Both the position numbers and the translations under genes were made by a program. From Prevotella sp. (GTDB taxonomy: Bacteria; Bacteroidota; Bacteroidia; Bacteroidales; Bacteroidaceae), in the NCBI GenBank assembly GCA_018385335.1, contig JAHAZN010000062.1:1-35560 (forward strand): a DNA stretch of 35,560 nt. The letters are read 5' to 3'. Positions 24,610-31,830 of this stretch are shown piece after piece. The notes under the pieces are model-generated. The model saw only the letters and a list, made by a program, of their open reading frames with translations. It was not told the DNA's origin and made no database searches. How positions within the stretch are numbered: position 1 is the stretch's first letter; each line of letters opens with the position of its first letter.

Positions 24610-27600
24610 ATGCAAAACAAAGGAATTGTAAAGTTTATCGCAGCAGCACTTGTGTTGGTTTGCGTCTTCTACTTGTCCTTCTCGGTGGTTACCCATCACT
24701 ATCAGAGCAAAGCTGCTGATATGGGTGAGGAAGCTGGCCAGGAGTATCTGGATTCCATCATGAACGAGAAAGTTTATCTCGGCATCTACTCATTCAAGCA
24801 GTGCCGTGAGATGGAGATTGGTCTTGGTCTCGACCTGAAAGGCGGTATGAACGTGATTCTCGAGGTGTCTGTTCCCGACGTGGTGGCAGTTTTGGCCGAC
24901 TACAAGAAGGACGCTGCTTTCGTGAAATCAATGGAAGAGGCGAAGAAGGAAGAGGAAACAAGTCAGTCTGACTTCATCTCGCTGTTCATCAAGTATTACA
25001 AGAAGAATGCACCTGGTCACCGCTTGGCCGAAATCTTTGCCACTCAGCAGATGAAGGGCAAGGTGAGTACCCAGAGCACTGACAGCGAGGTAGAGAATGC
25101 GCTCCGCGCTGAGGTGCAGTCGGCTGTAGATAACTCTTTCAATGTGGTGCGCAACCGTATTGATAAGTTTGGTGTCGTTCAGCCCAACATCCAGAAGCTC
25201 GAAGGCCGTGATGGTCGCATCATGGTGGAGATGCCTGGTATTAAGGAGCCCGAGCGTGTGCGTAAACTCCTCCAGGGAAGTGCCAACCTTGAGTTCTGGG
25301 AGACCTATAACAGTCAGGAGATTATCCCTGCTCTCGCACAGCTCAATCAGAAATATGCTATCATGGGCACTGACGCAGACACCACAGCAGTCGCTGCTGC
25401 CGATTCAGTAGCTGCCGACACCGCTAAGGTTGAGGCTGGCAAGGGAGGTCTGGCTGCTGCCATCGCTGCTAAGAAGGATGCCAAGGACAATACGTCTGCC
25501 GGCAAGGACGAGGAACTCATCAAGAAGCAGAACCCTCTCTTCTCTGTGTTCCAGCCCGTACAGGGGCAGAGCCTCAGTCTCCTTGGCTATGCGCTGGCTC
25601 GCGATACTGCTGCTGTGAACAAGGTGATCTATTCTGACGTAGCCCGTCAGGTGATTCCTGCCGACTGCAAACTGCTGTGGAGTGCCAAACCTTCTGAAAT
25701 CTCTACCAAGGCTGATGTCTATGAACTCCATGCCATCAAGGTGACAGAGCCTTCAGGACGTGCTCCGTTAGAGGGTGATGTGATTACCACAGCTAAGGAC
25801 GAGTTCGATCAGATGGGTCATCCCTGTGTGTCTATGCAGATGAACAGCGATGGTGCTCGCCGTTGGGCTCAGCTCACAAAGATGAATATCGGTCGAGCTG
25901 TAGCTATCGTGCTCGACGGCTCGGTTTACAGTGCACCTCGCGTGAATGGCGAGATTGCCGGTGGTAATTCACAGATTACGGGTAACTTCACCATCGAGGA
26001 TACCAAGGACTTGGCCAACACGCTCAATTCAGGTAAGATGCCTGCTCCTACACGTATCGTTCAGGAAGAGGTGGTAGGTCCTTCGCTCGGTGCTCAGTCT
26101 ATCAAGCAGGGATTCTATTCATTCATCCTGGCTTTCGTCCTCCTGGCTATCTTCATGGTTGTGCTCTATAATGTCGTGCCCGGTTTGGTGGCCGACTGTG
26201 CTCTGTTGCTCAACCTCTTCTTCACTTTGGGTATTCTCACCTCCTTCCAAGCCGCATTGACCATGCCCGGTATAGCGGGTATCGTGCTTACCCTCGGTAT
26301 GGCCGTCGATGCCAACGTGCTTATCTATGAGCGTACCAAGGAGGAACTCCGCGCAGGTCTGAATGTAAAGGAAGCACTGAAGAAGGGTTATTCTAACGCC
26401 TTCTCAGCTATCTTCGACTCTAACCTCACTTCTATCCTCACGGGTATCATCCTCTATGTCTTCGGTACCGGTCCTATACGTGGTTTCGCCACCACGCTCA
26501 TCATCGGTATCTGCTGCTCGTTCTTCACCGCTGTTTATCTCACTCGCATCGTTTACGAGAACCGCATGAAGAAGGACAAGTGGCTCAACCTTACTTTCAG
26601 CACCGCCTTGTCTCGCAACATGATGCAGAACACTAAGTTCAACTTCATGGGTGCATATCGCAAGAGCTTCACTGTTTGGGGAGTGGCTGCCGTACTCTTC
26701 TTGGTTTGTCTCGGTGTGCGTGGCTTGAGCAAGAGCATCGACTTCACCGGTGGTCGCAACTATGTTGTGACGCTCGACAAGGAAGTGGCTGCTGAGGATG
26801 TGCGCAACGTGCTCAATAATGCCTTTATCAACACGATGGGTGAGAACGCCGGTCAGCCAGCCAACACCACTGTCATTGCCCTCGGTACAGAAGGAAAGAC
26901 GGTGCGTGTATCTACCAACTGGGATATTGAGTCCAACGATCCCACTGTGGACGACAAGGCTGAGACCATCCTTTACAATACAATGAAGGAGGCTGGTATG
27001 ATTACACAGTCCAATGTAGAAGCCTTTAAGAACCCAGATGTGCGTGATGGTGGCTCTATCATCAGCAGTACGAAGGTTGGTCCTTCGGTGGCTAAAGACA
27101 TCACCTATGGTGCTATCATCAGTGTGATCTTCGCCCTTGTGGCCATCTTCATCTACATCCTTGTCCGTTTCCACAATGTTGCCTTCTCCGTAGGTTCCAT
27201 CGTTGCATTGTTCTTCGATACCCTGATAGTGATTGGTTGCTATTCTGCCTTGTGGGGATGGGTGCCCATGACATTGGAGATCGACCAGACCTTCATCGGT
27301 GCTATCCTGACGGTGATTGGTTACTCTATCAACGATAAGGTGGTGGTGTTCGACCGTGTGCGTGAGAACATCCAGCTCTTTGGAAAGCGTGACCGTCAGC
27401 GTCTGTTCAACGACTCGTTGAATCAGACCTTGGCCCGTACCATCAACACCTCATTGACGACGCTCCTCGTGTTGCTCTGCATCTTCTTCCTTGGAGGTGA
27501 TAGCATCCGCAGCTTCTCGTTTGCGATGATTCTTGGTGTGGTCTTCGGTACGCTCTCATCTATCTTTGTGGCTGCTCCTATTGCTTACCTCACTCTTGGC

Positions 27601-27633
27601 AACAAGATCAAGGAGGAGGAAGCAGCAGCTTGA
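24610..27633 (+). CDS. secDF: Fused protein translocase subunit SecDF
   Basis: The 1007-residue protein joins SecD (about residues 1-640) and SecF (about 660-1007), as usual in Bacteroidota. Visible landmarks are the first membrane segment (residues 8-25), LGLDLKGGMNVILEV near 73-87, the periplasmic P1 domain, TLGMAVDANVLIYERTKEELRAG at the SecD membrane core, and the SecF counterparts DFTGGRNYVV and GYSINDKVVVFDRVREN. It uses the proton or sodium gradient to aid late steps of Sec export. An Ala/Lys/Asp-rich insertion (about residues 255-305) looks like a flexible linker. A strong terminator follows. Confidence 0.97.
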   Translation: MQNKGIVKFIAAALVLVCVFYLSFSVVTHHYQSKAADMGEEAGQEYLDSIMNEKVYLGIYSFKQCREMEIGLGLDLKGGMNVILEVSVPDVVAVLADYKKDAAFVKSMEEAKKEEETSQSDFISLFIKYYKKNAPGHRLAEIFATQQMKGKVSTQSTDSEVENALRAEVQSAVDNSFNVVRNRIDKFGVVQPNIQKLEGRDGRIMVEMPGIKEPERVRKLLQGSANLEFWETYNSQEIIPALAQLNQKYAIMGTDADTTAVAAADSVAADTAKVEAGKGGLAAAIAAKKDAKDNTSAGKDEELIKKQNPLFSVFQPVQGQSLSLLGYALARDTAAVNKVIYSDVARQVIPADCKLLWSAKPSEISTKADVYELHAIKVTEPSGRAPLEGDVITTAKDEFDQMGHPCVSMQMNSDGARRWAQLTKMNIGRAVAIVLDGSVYSAPRVNGEIAGGNSQITGNFTIEDTKDLANTLNSGKMPAPTRIVQEEVVGPSLGAQSIKQGFYSFILAFVLLAIFMVVLYNVVPGLVADCALLLNLFFTLGILTSFQAALTMPGIAGIVLTLGMAVDANVLIYERTKEELRAGLNVKEALKKGYSNAFSAIFDSNLTSILTGIILYVFGTGPIRGFATTLIIGICCSFFTAVYLTRIVYENRMKKDKWLNLTFSTALSRNMMQNTKFNFMGAYRKSFTVWGVAAVLFLVCLGVRGLSKSIDFTGGRNYVVTLDKEVAAEDVRNVLNNAFINTMGENAGQPANTTVIALGTEGKTVRVSTNWDIESNDPTVDDKAETILYNTMKEAGMITQSNVEAFKNPDVRDGGSIISSTKVGPSVAKDITYGAIISVIFALVAIFIYILVRFHNVAFSVGSIVALFFDTLIVIGCYSALWGWVPMTLEIDQTFIGAILTVIGYSINDKVVVFDRVRENIQLFGKRDRQRLFNDSLNQTLARTINTSLTTLLVLLCIFFLGGDSIRSFSFAMILGVVFGTLSSIFVAAPIAYLTLGNKIKEEEAAA

Positions 27634-27688
27634 TAAAGTCAAGAACTTACTGACTACATATTATACGAATATTTTTATTATTTTGCAG

Positions 27689-27724
27689 CGTCCGTTTTTC
27701 GTGAGAAAGACGGACGTTTTTTTA
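27689..27724 (+). terminator. Terminator of secDF
   Basis: CGTCCGTTTTTC (27689-27700) pairs with GAAAGACGGACG (27705-27716), with one G-T pair and a GTGA loop, followed by seven T residues. Confidence 0.9.
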
Positions 27725-27954
27725 GCGCGTATTTCAGCTATAGGAGAGTACTCTTCTTACAATCCTGAAGGGCAGAAGCGATGAAACTTAACATGATGCT
27801 TGGTACCTTCTGAATCTATGTTCAAACTTTTTGGTACATAGCTATCATTCTTTTTGTACGCAATTGCATACTTTCCCGCCAAAACTCACTTTTTTAACCC
27901 ACTTTTGGGGCGAAAGTCTGCATTTTCTTCATCCAATCCGATAAAACTAACGAC
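27725..27954. other. Gene-free AT-rich stretch after secDF
   Basis: I see no gene here. A plus-strand frame crossing the right half starts at a weak codon and runs through the repeat at 27955, so it is not convincing. The base composition is already that of the accessory region to the right. Confidence 0.5.
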
Positions 27955-28090
27955 AAAGGTCGCATCAATGCCGTTGTGCATGATGCGACCCTTGACGTTA
28001 TTTATCTGCTGTTCCGTTGTCAGTCAGCAGGCATTACTTCTGTCTGTTCCTGTGCAGTCTCTTTGAGGAGAAGAGGGGCAGAAGGCTGCT
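27955..28090 (-). repeat. 136-bp direct repeat, copy A (protein tail plus terminator)
   Basis: This segment aligns without gaps to 29638-29773 with about 119 of 136 identical bases. The right 57 bases, which encode the last residues of the minus-strand frame, differ at only one base. The left part carries a terminator hairpin (27958-27990) and has about 16 differences. It therefore looks like a duplicated gene 3' end. Here it is attached to a 47-residue frame, in the other copy to a lipoprotein. Confidence 0.85.
27958..27990 (-). terminator. Terminator hairpin in repeat copy A
   Basis: GGTCGCATC plus ATGC (27958-27971, one bulged base) pairs with GCAT plus GATGCGACC (27978-27990). On the minus strand it is followed by TTTG. 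It would end the 47-residue frame at 28034-28177. Confidence 0.65.
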
Positions 28091-28177
28091 TGCATGCTTT
28101 GTTTCCGTAATGTGTTGCGCCCATGCCGATAATGAGGTAAAACAATGGTAAATAGTTATTAAATGTATCTTATTCAT
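28034..28177 (-). CDS. Small frame with signal-peptide-like start and shared tail (47 residues)
   Basis: The frame starts MNKIHLITIYHCFTSLSAWA, which looks like a short signal peptide with an Ala-x-Ala cleavage site before Gln21. It ends in SSLLPLFSSKRLHRNRQK, differing by one residue from the tail of the lipoprotein at 29717-30745, and uses the same stop position and a matching terminator. It could be a real small secreted peptide or the leftover of a larger gene deleted in the middle and fused to its own signal. A second minus-strand frame (containing PSAPLLLKETAQEQTE) overlaps it. No promoter box was found, and the YhcG gene ends 15 bp upstream, so it might be cotranscribed with it. Confidence 0.35.
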   Translation of the reverse strand: MNKIHLITIYHCFTSLSAWAQHITETKHASSLLPLFSSKRLHRNRQK

Positions 28178-28191
28178 TACCTTAGTTTTGT

Positions 28192-29310
28192 TTATTCGTT
28201 ATCAGATTCCAATTCTTTCTCAATCTCTTCAATCGTTGGCAGGCTACCACGGAAGTCTTTCGGCAAGGCTTGTCCTAATTCGTAGTCGGATATGCCGATT
28301 GGCTTCTGAATATCACGCAGGGCATATTCAGCCTTGATGCGGTCTTTAGTCTTGCAGAGCAGCAGTCCGATGGTTCGGTTATCTCCCTCACGGCAAAGGA
28401 TGTCATCTACCGCGGAACAGTAAAAATTCAGTTTGCCGATATATTCCGGCATAAACTCCGTATCTTTTAACTCAATTACTAGATAACGATGCAGAAATGC
28501 ATTGTACATCAATATGTCAATGTAGTAATCATCTCCTGACACCTCGATATGGTACTGTCGCCCCATAAAGGCAAAACCGGCACCCATTTCTACAAGAAAT
28601 TTCTCTACATGATTAACCAAACCGATTTCCACGTCACGCTCATTGTATTGATCGGCGAAAGTCAGCATATCAAAGATATACGGGTCTTTTAGCATGGATT
28701 TTACATCGCTTGCTTCGGGTGCAGGCAGAGTCTCAGCGAAATTGTTTGCCAATGCACCATGCTTGCCGTAATCATCAAGTTTGATGGCTTCTTGCAGATA
28801 GCGTGTATTCCAATGCGATGTAATACTTTGCACCATATACCAATACCGTGCGCGAATATCTTTGACTTGTTGTAAGAGTATCAGGTTATGTGTCCAGCCC
28901 AAATGCTTGATAGGGAGGGAAAAGTTATATTCCCCTAATTGCGCAATCATTGATTGCGCAATTGAAGAATCAGCACCTTTCACCATCGTAAGTTCTTGAT
29001 TGTATTCGTTGAAGAACTGTATCATACACTGCATATTGCGCACAGAAAAACCCTTTATTTCGGAATAATCGTTTTTCAAGTCCACGGACAAGCGTTGCAA
29101 GGTTTTCTTGCCCCAACCATCTGCATCTTGACTTTGCTGCAACATACCTCCAATATCCCAATACATTCGGAGCATTTCTTCGTTGGCGGCATAAATCGCC
29201 CGTTGCTGGGCAACCTGCACCCTTTGTTTGATTTTACGAAGCAATGCTGCATAACCACGGAAATTATCCGTTAAGTTTTCAACGACTTGTATGTTCGTAT
29301 TCTTTGCCAT
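28192..29310 (-). CDS. PD-(D/E)XK nuclease family protein, YhcG/DUF1016 type
   Basis: The 372-residue protein has the N-terminal DUF1016 helical domain (about residues 15-175, with WDIGGML and GFSVRNMQCMIQF) and a C-terminal PD-(D/E)XK nuclease domain. The active-site residues are visible: Asp265 in YYIDI, and Glu280 and Lys282 in VIELK. YhcG-type proteins often sit inside restriction-modification or other accessory loci, and a DNA-processing role is likely, but the function is not well established. Here it is an orphan with no methylase or helicase nearby. The region is AT-rich and flanked by an IS982 remnant and a duplicated 136-bp module, which fits horizontal acquisition. Confidence 0.9.
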   Translation of the reverse strand: MAKNTNIQVVENLTDNFRGYAALLRKIKQRVQVAQQRAIYAANEEMLRMYWDIGGMLQQSQDADGWGKKTLQRLSVDLKNDYSEIKGFSVRNMQCMIQFFNEYNQELTMVKGADSSIAQSMIAQLGEYNFSLPIKHLGWTHNLILLQQVKDIRARYWYMVQSITSHWNTRYLQEAIKLDDYGKHGALANNFAETLPAPEASDVKSMLKDPYIFDMLTFADQYNERDVEIGLVNHVEKFLVEMGAGFAFMGRQYHIEVSGDDYYIDILMYNAFLHRYLVIELKDTEFMPEYIGKLNFYCSAVDDILCREGDNRTIGLLLCKTKDRIKAEYALRDIQKPIGISDYELGQALPKDFRGSLPTIEEIEKELESDNE

Positions 29311-29392
29311 TCTTTTCTTTAATTCGTTTACAAAGTAACTGAAATTTTCTGTATTGCAGTTGATTTCTGCAAAGTTTTTGATGCACAGATGG

Positions 29393-29400
29393 CAAATATA
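29393..29400 (-). promoter_or_regulatory. Possible -7 motif for the YhcG gene, at the edge of the IS remnant
   Basis: The minus strand reads TATATTTG, fitting TAnnTTTG, with TTTG (29426-29423) 22 bp upstream. The upstream box would lie inside the IS982 remnant. The leader would be about 75 bases. Confidence 0.4.
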
Positions 29401-29402
29401 CG

Positions 29403-29618
29403 TTTAAGGCAGAAAGAAAGCGCAAATATCACCGTGAAAGCCGCATGTCAAAGGCGGAAATCATGGTGATAATGATTCTCTTTCATTCATCAGGGTATCG
29501 CTGCCTGAAGCATTTCTATCTCGAAAAGGTATGTAAGCATATGCGCCATCTATTTCCTGAGCTCAACTTTATGATAACACCAGGTGATGTGGACGATCGG
29601 AAACCTCTTAAATATAAA
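29403..29618 (+). pseudogene. IS982-family transposase remnant with internal deletion
   Basis: The frame reads RKYHRESRMSKAEIMVIM, then LFHSSGYRCLKHFYLE and VCKHMRHLFPE (29418-29564), which is the N-terminal region of IS982-type transposases of Bacteroidales. It then continues directly with NFMITPGDVDDRKPL (29565-29609), a motif from the middle of the same protein next to a catalytic aspartate. By my recall of the family, roughly 80-90 residues are missing at the join without a frame change. The first 35 or so residues and all of the C-terminal half are also absent, and I find no terminal inverted repeats. It is dead, but marks past IS activity between the YhcG gene and the lipoprotein gene. 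Confidence 0.8.
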
Positions 29619-29633
29619 CTTTTATACGAACTC

Positions 29634-29673
29634 AAAAAAAGGTCGCATCCATGCTCTTTGGCATGATGCGACC
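29634..29673 (-). terminator. Terminator of the lipoprotein gene
   Basis: GGTCGCATC plus ATGC (29641-29654, one bulged base) pairs with GCAT plus GATGCGACC (29661-29673). On the minus strand the stem is followed by seven T residues (29640-29634). Confidence 0.85.
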
Positions 29674-29773
29674 CTTGCTGTTATTTATTAGCTTTCCTTT
29701 TGTCAGTAGGCAGTCATTACTTCTGTCTGTTCCTGTTCAGTCTCTTTGAGGAGAAGAGGGGCAGAAGGCTGCT
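29638..29773 (-). repeat. 136-bp direct repeat, copy B (lipoprotein tail plus terminator)
   Basis: This matches copy A at 27955-28090 over its whole length without gaps. Its coding part supplies the last 18-19 residues (SSLLPLFSSKRLNRNRQK) of the lipoprotein, and its left part carries the terminator hairpin at 29641-29673. The two copies flank the YhcG gene and the IS982 remnant, in the same orientation. Confidence 0.85.
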
Positions 29774-30745
29774 CGTCTTCTTTTCAAATGTTGAATTGTG
29801 GAACTTAGCAGCTGATTCTGCCTCGTTGGCTGCCTCATTCGTGTAAGTGAATCTGTAAAGATTATAATAGTCTTGATAGTCAGTGTCAGGATAGCTAACT
29901 GTCTCCTCTTTTACTGTACCATTGTTATTAAATGTATATGTGTAAGCTTCGGTGCATACATTTTCAGTTTCTCCCTCACCATTGGAATAATAGGTAGAGA
30001 CCGTTTTAGGAAGTTCAGAAGAACCTTTTCCACAGAAACCAAGCCTTTGGAATATACCATATGAAGAGCAATTATAAGCAAATGTGTACTGGAAACAATT
30101 ATTACGATAGCCTCCCTCGTAGGTATATGTTATTGTTTCTACGTCTTTCTTCGCACCTCCCGATTTACTATATTCAGTGACTATTTTAGTGAGCAGACCA
30201 TTGTTCCAAGTATAGCTTTCTGAATATTCTGATTTGGAGGTGTAGCTTTGACCTTGATACGTTTCTTTTTTCGTTCTCGTTCCTGTGATTTTTGTCAAAT
30301 GGCTATCATTATCGTAGGTGAAATATGCAATATCTTCAAAGCTTGTTTGACTGTACTCGTCTTTTACTATAGCAACATCTTTCAATTTGCTGATGTAGCC
30401 TTTTTTGTTGAACTCAGCAGTCATTGTTTCACTTTGATTGCCGTCTTCCATGGTGATCTTGAAGGGATTATAGCTTACAGGGTATGTAGTATCTGAATGT
30501 TTATTAACGATAGCAATCAGGTTACCTTTCTCGTCATACGTGTAGCTACAACTAAAATCACTGCTCAGTCTCACTTTCGACCCATCAGTTCCGGTAATCT
30601 CAGTCACTGAACTTGACGTGGACGTGCTGCCGCCACCGGAATTTCCTCCGCCTCCTGTATCTCCATCACCGTCATCATCGCTGCCACAAGCAGTAAACAA
30701 GCACACTGGCAATGCCATAGCCATCAAAAGAAATAGTATTTTCAT
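29717..30745 (-). CDS. Surface-exposed lipoprotein with YD-like repeats
   Basis: The 342-residue protein has a lipoprotein signal peptide (residues 1-19) with lipobox LFTAC and lipidated Cys20. The following Ser-Asp-Asp-Asp is the Bacteroidota export signal for display on the outer surface. A Gly/Ser-rich linker (about 27-48) leads to repeats such as YTYDEKGNLIAIV, FTYDNDSHLTKITGT and YTWNNGLLTKIV, which resemble DUF4595/RHS-like strands. The function is unknown. The C-terminal 20 residues are basic and come from the duplicated 136-bp module; they do not look like the natural end of the repeat domain, so an acquired or frameshifted tail is possible. It is divergent from a regulator gene. Confidence 0.82.
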   Translation of the reverse strand: MKILFLLMAMALPVCLFTACGSDDDGDGDTGGGGNSGGGSTSTSSSVTEITGTDGSKVRLSSDFSCSYTYDEKGNLIAIVNKHSDTTYPVSYNPFKITMEDGNQSETMTAEFNKKGYISKLKDVAIVKDEYSQTSFEDIAYFTYDNDSHLTKITGTRTKKETYQGQSYTSKSEYSESYTWNNGLLTKIVTEYSKSGGAKKDVETITYTYEGGYRNNCFQYTFAYNCSSYGIFQRLGFCGKGSSELPKTVSTYYSNGEGETENVCTEAYTYTFNNNGTVKEETVSYPDTDYQDYYNLYRFTYTNEAANEAESAAKFHNSTFEKKTSSLLPLFSSKRLNRNRQK

Positions 30746-30790
30746 GTTGTAGTAATTTTAAATATGAGTTAAACAAGATAATGTTGTAGG

Positions 30791-30798
30791 CAAAGATA
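30791..30798 (-). promoter_or_regulatory. -7 motif for the lipoprotein gene
   Basis: The minus strand reads TATCTTTG, fitting TAnnTTTG, 45 bp before the ATG at 30745. No -33 box is clear. Confidence 0.55.
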
Positions 30799-30897
30799 AG
30801 GTTTTAAACATTAGTTTTAGTCTGATAGGGTGTCAGATAATCAGACAGTGGTGTGTTATTCCTGGACAGATTCTTTTTCTATTATGGTAATTGTTTT

Positions 30898-30905
30898 TAA
30901 CTTTG
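30898..30905 (+). promoter_or_regulatory. -7 motif that decides the regulator start
   Basis: TAACTTTG fits TAnnTTTG. Transcription would begin around 30912, so the open frame upstream of 30923 (back to 30830) would not be in the message. This supports the ATG at 30923 or 30926. Confidence 0.55.
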
Positions 30906-30922
30906 CAGCCATAATATGGATA

Positions 30923-31249
30923 ATGATGAAACAATACAGTAATCAGAAAGTATTTATTGGAGAAGTGATAAAGCGACGGGTGGATGAATTGGGAATGTCT
31001 CATTCGGAGTTTGCCCGACGCATCAATTGTTCGCGTACCTCTTTATATAATCTCTTCGCTAAGAAGAGTATTGACGTAGACTTGTTATTGCTTATCAGTG
31101 AGGTACTCGATTATGATTTCCTTGCAAAAGTTTATCATCATGGTCAGCAGAATATCGCCCATCCGTCTTTGTCTTGTTTAGACAAAGAGGAAATTGAATC
31201 GTTGACGGAGGAAATCTCTCTTCTATTAAGAAAAAGGCTTGGGGTGTAA
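30923..31249 (+). CDS. Small helix-turn-helix regulator (XRE-like)
   Basis: From the chosen start the protein has 108 residues. A helix-turn-helix DNA-binding region is seen in about residues 8-65: IGEVIKRRVDELGMSHSEFA, then RRINCSRTSLYNLFAKKSID, then LLLLISEVLDYDFL. The C-terminal part is a short acidic helix (DKEEIESLTEEISLLLRKRL) that may mediate dimerisation. It may regulate the divergent lipoprotein gene, with which it shares a 177-bp upstream region; this is inference from position. The gene is followed by a perfect palindrome at 31275-31312. Confidence 0.75.
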   Translation: MMKQYSNQKVFIGEVIKRRVDELGMSHSEFARRINCSRTSLYNLFAKKSIDVDLLLLISEVLDYDFLAKVYHHGQQNIAHPSLSCLDKEEIESLTEEISLLLRKRLGV

Positions 31250-31274
31250 TTCCTATCCATCTCCCTATCAATCA

Positions 31275-31312
31275 AGTAGCCTCTCATGGACCCGGGTCCA
31301 TGAGAGGCTACT
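31275..31312. terminator. Perfect 38-bp palindrome after the regulator gene
   Basis: Bases 31275-31293 are the exact reverse complement of 31294-31312, centred on CCCGGG with no spacer. One mismatch further out, three more pairs (ATC/GAT) follow. No T-run is present on either side. It may terminate the regulator message or serve as a protein binding site or cruciform. Confidence 0.6.
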
Positions 31313-31318
31313 CGATTA

Positions 31319-31560
31319 AACCCAAATCGGCCATTAGGCTATTATGCGCAAACAAACTTTGGATTTCATCCTTCGTTTTCTCGCCATGGCAATGACTGAG
31401 CAAGCTCATCATTGCTCATCTGGCTTAACGAAAACGTTCTTTTTGTCATCTGCCTTTCCGTTTTTCGGTTACAATGGAACCCCATTGCGCTCTCAAAACG
31501 TAGAGACATCTGTTCAAAAACAAGAGTTGTTATCATCATAACGCTAATAACCAATTTGGG
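31319..31560. repeat. Inverted-repeat element, copy 3 (about 242 bp)
   Basis: The left arm CCCAAATCGGCCATTAG (31321-31337) matches the inverse of 31544-31560 at 14 of 17 positions. The outer interior, with ACTTTGGA near the left and GTTGTTATCATCATAACGCT near the right, is shared with copy 1, but here about 135 extra bases lie between them. A minus-strand frame (31366-31554 or from the internal MMITTLVF) fills most of the element. This is the longest copy and may be closest to the ancestral form. Confidence 0.75.
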
Positions 31561-31589
31561 ATAAAGAAGAACCTTTTTCTCCTTCTCTT

Positions 31590-31621
31590 TTTGGTCGTTT
31601 AAAATAAAACCATTATCTTTG
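31590..31621 (+). promoter_or_regulatory. Promoter of tRNA-Leu
   Basis: TTTG (31590-31593) and TATCTTTG (31614-31621) are 20 bp apart, an ideal promoter 10 bp before the tRNA. Confidence 0.75.
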
Positions 31622-31631
31622 CACCGCTTTT

Positions 31632-31713
31632 GCGCCTGTGGCGAAATTGGTAGACGCGCCAGACTTAGGATCTGGTGATTTCGGTCGTGTAGGTTCGAGT
31701 CCTATCAGGCGCA
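31632..31713 (+). tRNA. tRNA-Leu (anticodon TAG)
   Basis: The 82-base class II tRNA has acceptor GCGCCTG/CAGGCGC, anticodon stem CCAGA/TCTGG with loop CTTAGGA and anticodon TAG at 31666-31668, a long variable arm, and T loop TTCGAGT. CCA is not encoded. It reads CTA and other CTN leucine codons. Confidence 0.95.
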
Positions 31714-31721
31714 CATAATAA

Positions 31722-31759
31722 AAATGAAACCATATCATTTATCTGTGGTTGCATTTTTT
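31722..31759 (+). terminator. Terminator of tRNA-Leu
   Basis: AAATGAAACCA (31722-31732) pairs with TGGTTGCATTT (31746-31756) with one mismatch, followed by a T-run to 31759. Confidence 0.7.
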
Positions 31760-31830
31760 AGTAACGAAAAACCCAACATAACCTCCCAATAAAACTACAT
31801 TTTTGTATCTTTTCGGATTGCAAGGATTAC

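Noticed and set aside
26404..27174. A 256-codon minus-strand frame opposite secDF
   Set aside because: It is antisense to conserved SecF sequence and has a His/Asp/Glu-rich, domainless translation.
27854..28066. A 70-codon plus-strand frame after secDF
   Set aside because: It starts at a non-ATG codon, crosses the duplicated terminator module antisense to its conserved tail, and lacks a promoter.
30830..30922. A 31-residue N-terminal extension of the helix-turn-helix regulator with a hydrophobic segment
   Set aside because: The TAACTTTG promoter box lies inside this extension, so the extension would be upstream of the transcription start; the DNA-binding domain begins after the later ATG.
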